From Diplonema japonicum (Eukaryota; Euglenozoa; Diplonemea; Diplonemida; Diplonemidae), in contig OZ025687.1 in NCBI GenBank assembly GCA_964019335.1, positions 434,001 through 498,000 on the forward strand: a stretch of 64,000 nt of DNA. Reading direction: 5' to 3'. Positions 29,356 to 40,859 of this stretch are shown here, piece by piece. The stretch's first letter is position 1. Each line of letters starts with the position of its first letter. The notes below the pieces were generated by a model that was not told where the DNA came from, searched no databases, and saw nothing but the letters and a program-made list of their open reading frames with translations. The translations under genes and the position numbers were made by a program.

Positions 29356-32300
29356 ATGCAAGCAAAGCGTGTAAACATCGAGCCCCCTGAGCAGGTTGTA
29401 AGCCAAGATCTAGGCCATGCTGCTTGTCAGCCGGATTCATCGTTGACTTGTAATATCGGTCTGGAGAATTATTGCTTCTCTTTGACACCGTTGGGAAGCT
29501 CTGCTGTTAACGTTGGTCGGCTGGGCTGCCTGCGCGGCGTCAGGAGGGCGGCAGGAAACGCGTCCAAACCATACGAGCCCCTCGCATTCTGCGGAATCGT
29601 CGCGGAACACCCCGCACGGTCACTTCTCGCAACGGGCCTCTTTTGGTTCTCATTCTGTTTGCTAACCGGTGTCCTCGTTCTCAGTGGAGTTGATGTGTTC
29701 CCAGCAGTCTTTGACCAGGTCCCGTTAAACATCATTGATGACCCATCATATATAAGATACGAGGCGTGGGTGAATGCTCCAGAAAGCGTAACCTACAAAC
29801 GATCAACCACTCCGGAAAAACGCACGAAAAAAGCAACCGGTGTGTACCTGCTGTACAAAACCAGCAACAACATCCTCACAAAAGAGATCCTGTCGAAAAT
29901 GCAATCCGAAGAAGCAACGCTTCCGGCCGTGGACGGGTACAACAGCTACTGCATGCTGTTGTACGGAAAGTGCATCCCGCAACTTTCTATAGTGGGGCTG
30001 TTCGATGGTACCCTCGCGAGGCTGTATTCTAACAGCGATGCGTTTTTCAACGCGACGCACGATCCAAGCTTTGAAAAAATCGGAGAAGTTGTCAAACAAT
30101 GGTGGGAAACCCTACCCGATGTTGTGGAAACTCTTGTCGGGAAGGATTTCGACGTGAAAATACCTCGCGTAAGCGTGGTGCGGACTGTATTTTGGTTCGG
30201 GTACCCAATCGAAGGCTATGATGACCCGGATGTCGAGACCAACGATCAGCTCAAGGTCATAAACACGTGGATCACCGACAACATGGCCGATAGGATTACG
30301 TCGATTTCTGTCCCGGGATGCAGGGTTCTGTACATGAATGAGGGTTTGGCGGGGAAAGCTGTCAAGGATCAAGTTGTCATGGATTTACTGCTCGCGGTGG
30401 GCTCTCTTTTCTTCGTGTGGAGTTTCATGTGGTTCCAAACACGGTCCTTGACAATCACCGCTGTGGGCATAGGCGGTATCTTGATGGCGTTTGTCGTGAC
30501 CAATTTGTTCTACAGATTCGTTTTGGGGTATAAATTCTTTGGAATTTTTCATGTTTTGTCGGTTTTCATAATTCTTGGAATTGGGGCTGATGATATATTT
30601 GTGTTTTACGACTCTTGGGTGCAATCGCGGTGTGCTTCTGAAGAGATACGGGAGTCTCCGTCGAAGCGGTTGTCGCTGGCGTACAGAAAGTCGATTGCCG
30701 CGATTCTAGTGACGTCTCTGACAACCATGTTCTCGTTTCTTTCGTCGGCGAACACGCCGCTGCTCGCGATGCACACTTTCGGGCTTTACTCAGCGCTGTT
30801 GATTCTGTTCAATTTCATCGTGGTCTGCACGCTGCTCCCCTGCGCTATGGTGGTGTGGGAGAAATATTTCATCCACCGAAAAATACTCTGTCTGCGATAC
30901 ACTTCGGAGTCCGTAACATACGGGTCGTCCTACGATACTGGCACCGAACTCGGCCCCGTTGACAGGTTTTTTAAAAACACGTGGAGCGCGATTGTCACGC
31001 ATAGAATCGGGAAATTCGTAATTTGTCTGATCTTCACAGTTGTGATCAGTGTTTTCGCCGCGGGGGCGGCGCGGCTTGAGGTCGACAAGGAGGACGTGAA
31101 AATATGGAAACCCGGTACAAACTGGCAGGATTTCAAAACGATAAATGCACAAGACATGACCGCCTCGGCAGAATCCTCCCGGGTTCAGATCCTAATAGCA
31201 TGGGGCCTTCACCCTCAAGACATGTCAGTGTGCGATGGACCGAGCGATTTCAAATGCAAAGGGGAAGTTAGATGGGATGACAGCTTCGACTTAAACCCTA
31301 AGCCGGCACAGATTGAACTACAGGACATCTGCGACACTATACGTAACCTATCACGAAACCCAAACCTCGCTGAGAAACTAGCTGTCAAGATCGATCGCAA
31401 CGGCGAAGTAGAGTTGAACTGTTTCATGAGCTTCGTCAAGCGTGAGTACGAGGAGCACGAGTTCCCGATATCAAAAGATTCTATCACTGCTGCGTCGCCG
31501 CAACTCGTGACGACATCTCCTTACAATGATAGTCTGACTTACTACAGATGGTTTGAGCTCGCAGTTGCTTCCCTAGCAGGGTTGGAGCCACGCCTTGCTC
31601 CAGTAGATATTGAGACACGAACCATATTCACAACAAAATTTGCCGGGCTGATGGGAGCTGTCGATGAGTCAAAATACGGTGCGAAAATGAAATACTCAGC
31701 AATTACAATAAACACGGATTTACTATATCCTGTTACGTTTGTAACAGGGCTTCCTGTTGATAGAAATTGGGAGAGTTTTTTGTCAGATATCCGGAAAGAC
31801 ATCGCACCGTCAATAAGCGGGTTTTGGCACATCGGGAGGAAAACGTCGAACGGTCTCCCCTCACGGCAAGGCGACAACTCGTTTCATTGGATGAAGGTTC
31901 AGGAGAAACTGGTGTCGACAGCGATCTCGGGCATCGTGTTGGGGCTTGTTCTGGCATTGATCGTTTTGATCTTCGCATCCGCCAACCTCATGGTAGGTTT
32001 CATTGCTGCATTTGTGATCGCTTGCATTGTAGTCATGGTGCTGGGAATGATTTACTACGTGGGTTGGAAAATTGGTGTTTTGGAATCTCTTAATCTCACT
32101 CTTGTTGTTGGTTTAAGTGTGGATTATGTTGTCCATCTTGCCCACGCTTACGTAGAAAGCGAGTCGGTCAGCAGGGATGATAAAGTTCGAGATTGTTTGA
32201 CAACCGTTGGGGTTTCTATCATATCCGGTGCAGCCACGAGCCTGGGATCCTCTCTGTTCATGCTTTTTGCGGAGATCGTGTTTTTTTTCCAGTTTGGGAT

Positions 32301-32736
32301 TTTTATGTTCGCCACCATTGGGTTTAGTGTTACGTTTTCCTTGGGGTTCTTCCCTGCACTGATGTCTATCATCGGACCGCAGGGAGAGAAAGGAGCGTTA
32401 ACCACTTCCTTCAGCTTCAAGAAGATACGAAACGGGTTCATTTATCTTAACCGTTCTAAGGGCAGGGATGGTATCATAGAGGAATGCCAGCTTTGTGACG
32501 GCTATGGGCATCATTTCAAGCCTGTTGAAGTAGAGACGCTCCCTTCTATGGCTCTTCGTCGGCGGGACCTTCTTGTTGCGGCCTTCAGTTCGAATGTGAT
32601 CACTCATGAGGAGTTCGTGCATGCAGAGCAAAGGTTGCGGCAAAGGGCGCACAGAGCATCCATTCAGAGACCGCACAACCCCCTTGTAGGGGTCCAAGGA
32701 AAAGGCTTCCTTACATCTGCTGACAACTTTGATTGA
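29356..32736 (+). CDS. Dispatched/Patched-like RND-family membrane protein with sterol-sensing-type domain
   Basis: About 1126 residues in one exon. It has the RND layout: one N-terminal membrane helix (LATGLFWFSFCLLTGVLVL), a large extracytoplasmic domain, a five-helix block, a second large soluble domain, and a final five-helix block. Proton-relay-type motifs sit in the fourth helix of each half: GIGADDIFVFYDSW (about residue 411) and VGLSVDYVVHLAHAY (about 918). The GADD form and the following SLTTMFSFLSSANTPLLA are closest to Dispatched. Family members export sterols, lipids or lipid-modified proteins using a cation gradient; without Hedgehog the cargo is unknown. The start is the first ATG; the soluble N-terminus of about 90 residues is unlike known families. 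C-terminus: His/Arg-rich cytosolic tail. Confidence 0.85.
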   Translation: MQAKRVNIEPPEQVVSQDLGHAACQPDSSLTCNIGLENYCFSLTPLGSSAVNVGRLGCLRGVRRAAGNASKPYEPLAFCGIVAEHPARSLLATGLFWFSFCLLTGVLVLSGVDVFPAVFDQVPLNIIDDPSYIRYEAWVNAPESVTYKRSTTPEKRTKKATGVYLLYKTSNNILTKEILSKMQSEEATLPAVDGYNSYCMLLYGKCIPQLSIVGLFDGTLARLYSNSDAFFNATHDPSFEKIGEVVKQWWETLPDVVETLVGKDFDVKIPRVSVVRTVFWFGYPIEGYDDPDVETNDQLKVINTWITDNMADRITSISVPGCRVLYMNEGLAGKAVKDQVVMDLLLAVGSLFFVWSFMWFQTRSLTITAVGIGGILMAFVVTNLFYRFVLGYKFFGIFHVLSVFIILGIGADDIFVFYDSWVQSRCASEEIRESPSKRLSLAYRKSIAAILVTSLTTMFSFLSSANTPLLAMHTFGLYSALLILFNFIVVCTLLPCAMVVWEKYFIHRKILCLRYTSESVTYGSSYDTGTELGPVDRFFKNTWSAIVTHRIGKFVICLIFTVVISVFAAGAARLEVDKEDVKIWKPGTNWQDFKTINAQDMTASAESSRVQILIAWGLHPQDMSVCDGPSDFKCKGEVRWDDSFDLNPKPAQIELQDICDTIRNLSRNPNLAEKLAVKIDRNGEVELNCFMSFVKREYEEHEFPISKDSITAASPQLVTTSPYNDSLTYYRWFELAVASLAGLEPRLAPVDIETRTIFTTKFAGLMGAVDESKYGAKMKYSAITINTDLLYPVTFVTGLPVDRNWESFLSDIRKDIAPSISGFWHIGRKTSNGLPSRQGDNSFHWMKVQEKLVSTAISGIVLGLVLALIVLIFASANLMVGFIAAFVIACIVVMVLGMIYYVGWKIGVLESLNLTLVVGLSVDYVVHLAHAYVESESVSRDDKVRDCLTTVGVSIISGAATSLGSSLFMLFAEIVFFFQFGIFMFATIGFSVTFSLGFFPALMSIIGPQGEKGALTTSFSFKKIRNGFIYLNRSKGRDGIIEECQLCDGYGHHFKPVEVETLPSMALRRRDLLVAAFSSNVITHEEFVHAEQRLRQRAHRASIQRPHNPLVGVQGKGFLTSADNFD

Positions 32737-32770
32737 AAAAGAAAAAAGAAAAAAAAATACAGTTTCCACT

Positions 32771-32802
<32 letters not shown>

Positions 32803-33076
32803 CCACTGGTCTTCCTCTTTGCTTTTTTATCTGTTTCTTTTTTTTTTTTTTGCCTTGTTTTCTAGATTTTCTCGCCATTTTCGAGGGGGGGGAAAAAACA
32901 AGGAGGGGGGAACGTAAGATACAACCAAAAAAAAAATGAACGCGTAAAAGGAGAGGAGGAAAAAAAATAAACGAAAAGACGAAGAAGGAGGAAACCCCCC
33001 CCCCCCCCCCCTTTTGTACAACAATACGTGCGGGGAGAGAGCCGCAAAACAGAACAAAAAAAATATATATACTTAG
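32737..33076. other. intergenic, T runs then A/G runs
   Basis: No gene. T runs at about 32773-32802 and 32838-32851, a C run at 32995-33011, then an A-rich stretch before the ATG at 33077. Confidence 0.6.
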
Positions 33077-36000
33077 ATGTTGGCCTTAAAATGGCTGAAC
33101 GAAATAGGGCTGTTCGAAGAAAGGAAGGACACAGGGGTCCTTGTAACCTACCCGTTGGCGGTGAAAATAAACGTAGTGGAACAGGTTGTGTGTTATTTTG
33201 ACAAGGAGTACACGAAGGCTTGCAGTGGGATAACGGATCTGGCGCATTTGAAATGGACATTGGAGAGCACGGGTGCTGCCTTCACCCTCCCGCTCCCTGC
33301 CTGCGAGGAAGTTATCGCAAAAACAATTCAATTGTACAAAACATGGCTAAAAGAGCCCACGAGACGGCATCCAGTTCTTGTGGCCAACTTCACATTTCTA
33401 GCTGACGAACTTGTTAAACACCTCTCCTTGCTTTTTCAACGACGGGTCCACCCTGACTCCCAAGCCAATCGAGATATCCACGCAAAGTTATGCACTGAAG
33501 CCTTGGACCTCTTCGGCAGCCTTGGCCACCACACCAGCGTCGACTCCGGCTCACCAAGAAGATGCGGGCCCAGTGTTCCAGAGGACTTTGCACTGGGCTC
33601 CCTTGTCGAAGCTCACAGCCTTGTAAAATCCAACGAATTAAACGGGAGAATCGGTAAAGTTATAGGATACGCCGAAGGCCGTGTTCTTGTAAACTTCAGC
33701 AACATGGAACCCCACGGACTCCGTCTTGAGAACCTCAAGCGGAACGACCATTCCCTCACCCCCGACAACTGGGAAACCATCATCAAGGTCATTCTTGGTA
33801 TCTGCGATTTCACAATCAACACGGGAGCTGGTATGAAGGAGCTGGAGTACATGCTGCTGTCCATTCTATTCGAGGCATTGCTTCGCTCCAAGATCTTCTC
33901 CGACTCTCTCTGGTACACCATCTCTCGGCTGGTGGCAAACTGGACCAACTCCATGGCAACTGCTCGGCAATGGTTCGCCGCGGCAAAAGCTCTCACTCTC
34001 AGCATCCACAGTGCTATGCAGAAATCCGACGAACCCCTTGCAACCCTTGTCAAAACCCTCCCTAGTACGCGTGTGTGTATCACGTGGGAAGCGTTGCCGA
34101 AGGGGTTTCGAAAAGTGACAGAGATCGACATGACGGCTGAAGAGGCGATGATGTGCTGGCGGCGCTTCCTCCACCTTATCGGCGATCCTAACAAAATGGA
34201 GGCCAAGGTCTGCTCGCAAACAATGCAAGGCATCCGCGGCGTCTCGCTTCTCCTCTCCTACTGCGGTTGGTACACCACATCCAAAACAGCATCTCTTCTT
34301 CCCCAGCCTTCCCCCAGTGCTGAATCTCTCTTCGCGCTGATAGGCGACTGGCTCATGGGGTCCATCTTCCACCAGTCTTCCGACCCGCTGCGCAAGGATG
34401 CCAAAGCCACCGCGCTCACTATCCTTACAGACGTCTACCTGAAGCCACATCAAACCATGCCGGATTTCGCGCCGTTTCTCATGGGCTTGAAATCGTCGGC
34501 GGAACAGGCGACGGAGCCACTCACATGCGAGCAAGCAGTGGTCTACAGATACAGGGTCCTGACGGCATGCATGCGATTATTCACCTACAACATCCCTGAG
34601 CTGCACAGTTTGCTGCCGTCGTTTGTGGCGCTGCTGTCGCGGGTCATTAAGTACCCTGAGGTGCGGCGGGGTATCTCTGCCAGGTTCAGACGCGACGCGA
34701 GCATCCCTTTGCACGTCGAGGACTACGACACTGATGACGAGTTCGACGGGCTGCTTGTCGAACGGGACCCCGACATGGAGTACGCGGGCAACGGGCAGCC
34801 CATGACATTCCACAGCGACCCCGACGAGAACGACACCGACTCCCCTCACTCCCAAGACCTCCCAAAACGGAGCTCCCCAACACATAAAAACCGGGAGGGT
34901 TCGCTCCTCGACGGCTCCGACACCAAGACACGGCACGCAGGGCTCACAATGCTGGCCGCTGTGATCCCGTTCACGCTGCAGTTCTCAAGACCTCCGAAGC
35001 TTCGTTCCGATGTGCGTGTCATGTTGATGCGGGCGCTCTCGTCTGAGACGGAGCCGCGCAACCTGTCTACTGTGCTGCAGCTGTGCGTGCAGTGGATTCA
35101 CTGTGAAATGGAGCGAATCGACGTGTCGCAGCTAGCAGGCATCCCCAGCAATATGGAGACCATTGAAGAGAATGATCCCTTCTGCCAGTTGCCAGAGTCC
35201 GTTCTCGCTACAGCGGCACATATTATATCAGAGGTGCAGCTGCTTCTCGAAGGGATCCAAGGCTGGGCCCGCCAGACTGTTGAAGTCTACTTCGCAGCCA
35301 TCAAAACTATCCAGCATGGAGCGCTGCCCTTCTGTTCTAGTGTAACGAGCTGGCCTTCGCCCGAACATGGGTCGCGCGGGGCACTCCTCGCCGTGGACCC
35401 CTCGATGCCGTGCCATGTAACGTCTTCACTGGCGAAGTTTATATTATACCTCCATGGGAAGCAGAACAAGGAGTTCACGGAGGCGGGCATCAGCATGCTT
35501 TGTAACATGACGCTCTCGGCCCTGTCGGAATGGATCACGCACTGCCCGTCCATCACCTCGAACAAGGAGACCATCAAAGAAGTCATGGACGCCGTCGACA
35601 TAGCACTCGGCATGAAGAACGCGGAGTCACTGGCAGTGCCGTCCGCCGCGCTCTCTGTATTTTGGTCGTGCATGTGCAACCCGTACTACCCCCCGAACCC
35701 CGTGCCGGAACGGGCACATGTTTCGAGTACCGTATCGGAAGAGCACCTGGCGTCCTGCCAGTCGAAGCGGTACTTCGCTCTGGATGGGACGAAGATACTT
35801 ACCATCTTGAACCATACGGAAGCGAAAGAGGACGATGCACTGCTGCACAAGGGAGGCGTGACGAGCATCATACGGGATGCCTTTGGACGGCATGTATGGG
35901 ACGCGCGACTTCACCTGGGCCGTGTCGAGGGTGAGGGGGTGAGGCCCAAGCCAAACACCATGATCTCCAGACGTCACGGGATATCCTTAGGGCCCGAAAG

Positions 36001-37719
36001 GAGCAATACGGAATGTGCGCCTACGGAAAGCACATTGGAGGACGCCTTTGAACCGTTGGTCGCAGGGCTGCCCGAGGTCGAGATGGATGAGGTTGCAATG
36101 GAGATGAAAAAAATGCTGTTGGACAGCAAAGAAGAAGGGCAGGACGTGTTCGATTCCATACCGCCGATGGAAGAGCCGAAGGGACGGGAAGAGCCCGACC
36201 AAGCAAGGCTGTTCCTAACGCACCTGCAGCTGCTCACGTCATCAGAGAGGATTGTAGAGCTGAAGGACAGTCCTGACCTGCGGTCCGCGCTTGCCATGAT
36301 CGACGCAACGCCTTCTAGAGAACTGCATCGCTTCTCCGTTGTGTACCTGCACGACGAGGACGGGACGGCTAGTCTGCAGGATCTCGGCGTGGAGTGGTAT
36401 TTATCGCAGGACAGCAAAGGCTTCAACTCCCCTGAACTTCCTAACCTTTCCGACTTCACGGGTTTTATCGGCGGGCTCGGGTGGCCTATTGACCCATCTG
36501 AGCACCCCCAGGCCTACTCGGGCGGCTCCGTGGGGGAGAAATGGAGACGGCAACGTCTCCCTTACTACGCAGACACGCAATGCGAAGCCGTGTGGGCCGT
36601 GTCCGCCGCGACACCTTCGTCGCTTGAGAAGATATTGGAAAGCCATTCTGGTGAGAGGTGGGAAGACAAGACCCCTGTCAGGATAATATGGAACGACACA
36701 GCTACAGAGGTCAACCCGAGCGCGCTGAGTGGGTGCGTTGTGGAGGAGCTGGAGCGGTACGTACCCACCTTTTCTTGTACCTTAACCTTTCACACACACT
36801 GACAGGCAGCTTCCCTCATGGACACCCCGCCGGTCACGAACGCTCGATTTCATCGTGCAACCCCTTGCGCATAACCTTGTCTCGATACGTGTGGTGCTTC
36901 CTTTGGATAATGATAGGTTTGGAAAGTAGGGGGGGTGTTGAAACTTTAAACGCGACAGATGGCGATCGCTGCTTCCCGCCTCGTCCTTCGACCCTTCGGT
37001 GTGGCATTCACCTGTGCTGGATGGGACGGTGTGTATTGTTTTAAATGAAAAGGGAAAAAAAAAAAAAAAAGGTCGTGTCGTTGGCAACACTGCCGGCGAT
37101 ACTCAGGCAAGCGGGGGTCACTGCTTCGCAAGCTTTCCGCAGCCACTGGCAGGGCGTCTTTAAAGAACGTGCGGTGTCGCAGAGGATGGGCCGGAATTCA
37201 ATGGTATCCCCTCCCCCCGTCCCGTCCATTAAAAAAAAAAAAAAAAAATAGGATATCCAGAAACAGAACTTCACATACACCGCACCTATTCTAACACGAG
37301 CGCTGCTCCTTCATAGATATTGCAGTATCTTAGATACGGTCACGGGGGTTCCTGAGGAGTCGTTGGGGGTGGAAAGAGTATGCTTTTTTTTTCTCTTTTT
37401 TTTTTCTCTCTTTAAATTTGCATACCCATTTTCAAAACAGTTTTCGGAGGGTACTCGTGTGTCATGCATACGTTACATCGATCTGAAAAGCGGTAAGAGG
37501 CTGCAGCCTGGGTACAAGGGGGTCATTTCCAGGGTGATCGACCCTTCGGAGTGGACAGGCGTGAAACTAGAAATCTACTTCGATGTGGGAGTCCTTTACG
37601 ATGCTCGTCTGGGCACAGACGTGGTGCTTGAACCTGCAGAGCCGTTCCCTTGGAATTCTTGGAGGGATACGACTAGGTGCGTCACGACGGACTTAGCGGC
37701 GATGCTGGTGCATCAATAG
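33077..37719 (+). CDS. RalGAP/tuberin-like Rap-Ral GTPase-activating protein
   Basis: Six exons: 33077-36756, 36806-36916, 36959-37028, 37072-37203, 37252-37377, 37441-37719; introns of 49, 42, 43, 48 and 63 nt, all in phase, giving 1465 residues. The N-terminal 900 residues are helical, HEAT-like. The C-terminal RalGAP domain begins near residue 1085 (FSVVYLHDEDG) and includes FTGFIGGLGWPID, LPYYADTQCEAVWAVS and VRIIWND. After splicing come TLDFIVQPLAHNLVSIRVVL, PVLDGT and VVSLATLPAILRQAGVTASQAF, mirroring the order in RALGAPA1. The family, as an alpha/beta heterodimer, stimulates GTP hydrolysis by Ral; TSC2 does so for Rheb. The catalytic Asn expected just before the VRIIW strand appears as Lys1198, so activity is doubtful. 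The C-terminus adds a basic beta-rich segment (GTRVSCIRYIDLKSGKRL). Confidence 0.85.
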
Positions 37720-37721
37720 CA

Positions 37722-37776
<55 letters not shown>

Positions 37777-37825
37777 CCCTTCCCCTTTTTTTCTTTCAAA
37801 AAAAAGGGGGGGGGGGTGAAACAAA

Positions 37826-38494
37826 ATGTTCCGAGTCCTAGGAGGGGCTAAGTCCCCGTTATCCAATTTCAAAAAATTAACCGCCACCCAAGCGCGATGG
37901 GTGGGTGTCACCACCCTGCACATGTTCAAGGGTAGGGGTATGAACATCACAGGAAGGACCTCTGTTATGCACAATACGAGAATTCAGAGGATTCCTGGTA
38001 TGAAAAATGCGGGCACGTTCATCAACCTTGGCCCCATGGGGACTAACACCTTTATCGGTGTGAGGAGCTTTGAGAGCCTTGCTGAGAGTCCCTACAAGAA
38101 ATATGGAAAGGAACGGTATCCTCGGTTATTGGGGCAGGAGTACCAAAAGGCCATTGTGAACAAACTGATGATCAAGAAGCCAAGACGACCTAACTCCGGT
38201 AAGGTTCTTGCCTGTTCCGTGTCGTTCAGAAAACCCTCATTCCGAACTGGTGAACCTGTGGCAACAAGGGTATGCGGGAAAAAAAAAAAAAGGATATAAA
38301 AATAACAACAGCTTCACGCACATATAGGAGTCAAGAGTACACCCCTTAGAGAGTACTCGGTGGTTCAGGTGGGGAAGAAACATAAGCGAGGTCTTACTAC
38401 GAAATATTTCTGTAAATGGGGTAAATACGATTTCCCTGCCAAAGTAGAGGCCAGAATGCAGCTACGAAAATTCGAAGGGAAGATGGGGTATTGA
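37826..38494 (+). CDS. probable mitochondrial ribosomal protein uS12m, divergent
   Basis: Two exons, 37826-38269 and about 38336-38494, give about 200 residues. The C-terminal half carries the uS12 signature in weak form: IKKPRRPNSGKVLACSVSF corresponds to the KKPNSA-x-RK block of the decoding-centre loop, and PLREYSVVQVG to the LQEHSVVLVRGG block, followed by a KYDFPAK tail. The first 105 residues (MFRVLGGAKSPLSNFKK...) are an extension absent from bacterial uS12 and may include a mitochondrial targeting peptide (basic, no acidic residues in the first 35). Donor is GTATGC at 38270. The acceptor is less certain: frame continuity demands CAAG at 38335 rather than the nearby TAG at 38327. Only 106 bases separate it from the upstream stop. 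Confidence 0.6.
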
Positions 38495-38653
38495 TTTTTG
38501 TGTTGTCTACGGGAAAAAAAAAAAAAAAAAAAAAAAAGAGAAGAAAAAAAAAAGTGTCCCTTCGTTTTTTTTTTTTTTTTTTTCTTCTTCCCAAAAAAAA
38601 AGGGGGGGAGGGAACCAAAGGGAAAAAAGGAGGGGAAAAAAAAAAAAAAAACA

Positions 38654-38996
38654 ATGGCGACAAAATCAAGAATGCCGCTTCTCATGGGGCGTGCGCCCTT
38701 GGTGCATCGTTCTGGTATAAATAACGCAGCGAAATTTGGTGCTTTTAAGCGAACGAGACCCATTGGCGGCGGTGGTGCGTACAGTGACTGTCCGTACCCG
38801 TATGTGAAGCTCCCTTACAACCCTGTGACCGCCATGGAATTGCCTTGGGAGTTGAAATCGGCGATAGTTGCATGCTTTTTCTCGATTTGCATTCTCTTTA
38901 TGCCGCACGTGGCGTACCCAAGAGATGACTTCTTTTTCTGGGCGAAGAACGAAGCATTTAGAAGGAGGAGAGAAAGGAAGGAACGACAGGTTTTTA

Positions 38997-39042
<46 letters not shown>

Positions 39043-39143
39043 AGGAAATGACTTACCTGAACATAGACGAAGACGACGTGGACCCTAAGCTGGTTCAGGA
39101 GATTGAAAGACTTTATGTTAAAGGTAGAAAGTGCACTAATTAG
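38654..39143 (+). CDS. small single-span membrane protein, unknown
   Basis: Two exons, 38654-38989 and 39045-39143, give 144 residues. The N-terminus is Arg/Lys-rich and Pro-containing without acidic residues (MATKSRMPLLMGRAPLVHRSG), suggesting a mitochondrial presequence. One membrane helix follows (SAIVACFFSICILFMPHVAY, about residues 70-89), then a highly basic RRRRERKER segment and a short acidic tail (NIDEDDVDPK). The layout resembles small accessory subunits of respiratory complexes, but no family is recognised. The 55-nt intron is GTTTTTAC, about 43 A's, and CAG. A 14-A tract precedes the ATG. Confidence 0.65.
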
Positions 39144-39412
39144 GCACACCTCAGGGGGGGGGGGGGGGGGGGAGGACGCGAACTTGTTTATATATTTCTT
39201 TTGAAGTGTTTCCCTTTTTTTTTCTTTTCTTTTTTTCTTTTCTCCCCCCAAGTGTACGTACTACCACGATTTTTTTTCATCCCCCTACCCCCCTTTTTTT
39301 TGCTTGTCCTCTTTTTTTTTTTTTTTTTCCAAGCATCATGGGTGGCGTGTTAATCATCCCCTCTTTTCATATCTTAGGAACACATCAAACAGGACGAAAA
39401 AAAAAAAAAAAA

Positions 39413-40631
39413 ATGCCCAATTTTATTCCACAAGTAGTAGTATGTATTGCAGTGTTTGCAGGGTGTGCCGGTGCACAGGATTTATGTATGGTTTAATCGA
39501 AACAGAGAAAAAGAAAAAGAAAAAGAAAACGAGAAAAAAAATCAACAGCCTGTCAAAGCTTCGAGTGCCCCGATGGTAGGACAGTGACAACAGACATGTC
39601 ACGATTGTGTCCTGATAAAAATGTATGCCGCCAATTTAAAAAAAAAAAAAAAAAAAAAAAACCAGGAAACAAGCGGCGACTGTGCACTGACAACAACAAA
39701 CGTTGAGACCTGTTGCCCCGAAGGTGTCAAGCAGACGTCCCTCTTGAACATTGAAGATGACTGGAGGCCGGTGATCTCCGCCAACGTCTGCGGGGCACTG
39801 CCTCTGGGCATCGTGATCGCCGTGGCAATATGGAGCTTAAAATCGATAAATTCAAAAGAGGACGAAGAGCTCAAAAACCTGGAACACAACGTCCTCCTGT
39901 TCGAGGAAATGGAACAAGAATCCATTCGCAGAAGCTACAGGTCAAGCATGTTCATGAACAGCACAAGGAGAAAGAGCATGAGAATGAGATGCAGCGCACC
40001 AATGTCCTCCATCACAGGGTTCGGCCGTCCATTACTACTGTCCATCCACAAGACAGGCGGATCGGACCTCGGCTTCGCCATAGAATCCATGGTGGTGGTA
40101 ACTGTCGAACCAGACAGCCCTGCAGACCGCGCTGGTGTGACGAGAGGAATGCAGGTGAAGAAGGTGAACGATATCCCTGTGACGTCATCAAGCATCGCGG
40201 AAACTATTAAAAATGCGCCAGAACATTTCACGCTGACGGTCCTCATCAAGGAAGGTGCCGCACGAGAGGGCACTGATTACTTATCAACAGTCCGCTCAAA
40301 TGGTTCCATGACCAACGCTGGTTCCACTATGGCGTCATTCCGCAACTCCCGTCTTGTCCGCATCCGTCTCGAGAAGGGCGAAGGTAGCGTCCTCGGTATG
40401 CAGCTCACAGGGCTCGATGTCACCTCTCTTAAACCCGGCGGGATCGCCGAGTCAGCTGGCGTCAAGATCGGCATGCAAGTCAGCACCGTGAACAGCCAAA
40501 AGGCGACCATCACCAACGTCACCAAGCTGGTCGCCAATGCCCCGCCATCCTTCCTCGTCGACTTTGTTCAGGAGTTCCACTTCGCCGACGAGGACGTGAC
40601 CTACGGGTCCATGGAACCCCTCAGGGAGTAG
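39413..40631 (+). CDS. type I membrane protein with tandem PDZ domains
   Basis: Three exons (39413-39485, 39549-39622, 39666-40631) give 370 residues. A signal peptide (PQVVVCIAVFAGCAGAQ) is followed by a short Cys-rich ectodomain with about seven cysteines (CQSFEC, RLCPDKN, GDCAL, ETCCPEG). One membrane helix follows (about residues 86-107, CGALPLGIVIAVAIW), then a basic juxtamembrane stretch, and two PDZ-like domains (about 158-235 and 272-348). PDZ hallmarks are GSDLGFAIE and VLGMQLTG for the carboxylate-binding loops, and SPADRAGV/GIAESAGV plus RGMQVKKVN/IGMQVSTVN for the GD/N-type turn. Cell-surface scaffold inferred. Introns are 63 and 43 nt, both starting GTATG; the second is largely A's. 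A 17-A tract abuts the ATG. Exon assignments rest on phase agreement and the restored signal peptide. Confidence 0.8.
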
Positions 40632-40859
40632 AAAAAAAAAAAAAAAAGAGGGGGGAAAAAAAGGGTCTCCTTATTTCTTCTTTTTTTTTTCTCGTTGTTC
40701 TCTCTTCTTTGTTTTATTATACATCTGGACCTAGTAGTGGGTCCGGGACGTAGAGAGCCCTTTCTGCCCCGTGCTTCACCAGTCTTTATTGTTATTCCTT
40801 GCCTATATCTCATTGACGCTTCCCCCTGCACGCGCCAGCTCACCACAGGTACACAGCAC

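Noticed and set aside
36806-37719. Separate small genes after the RalGAP ORF (for example the frame starting 37363)
   Set aside because: Five short in-phase introns join these pieces into the C-terminal RalGAP domain in the order seen in known family members.
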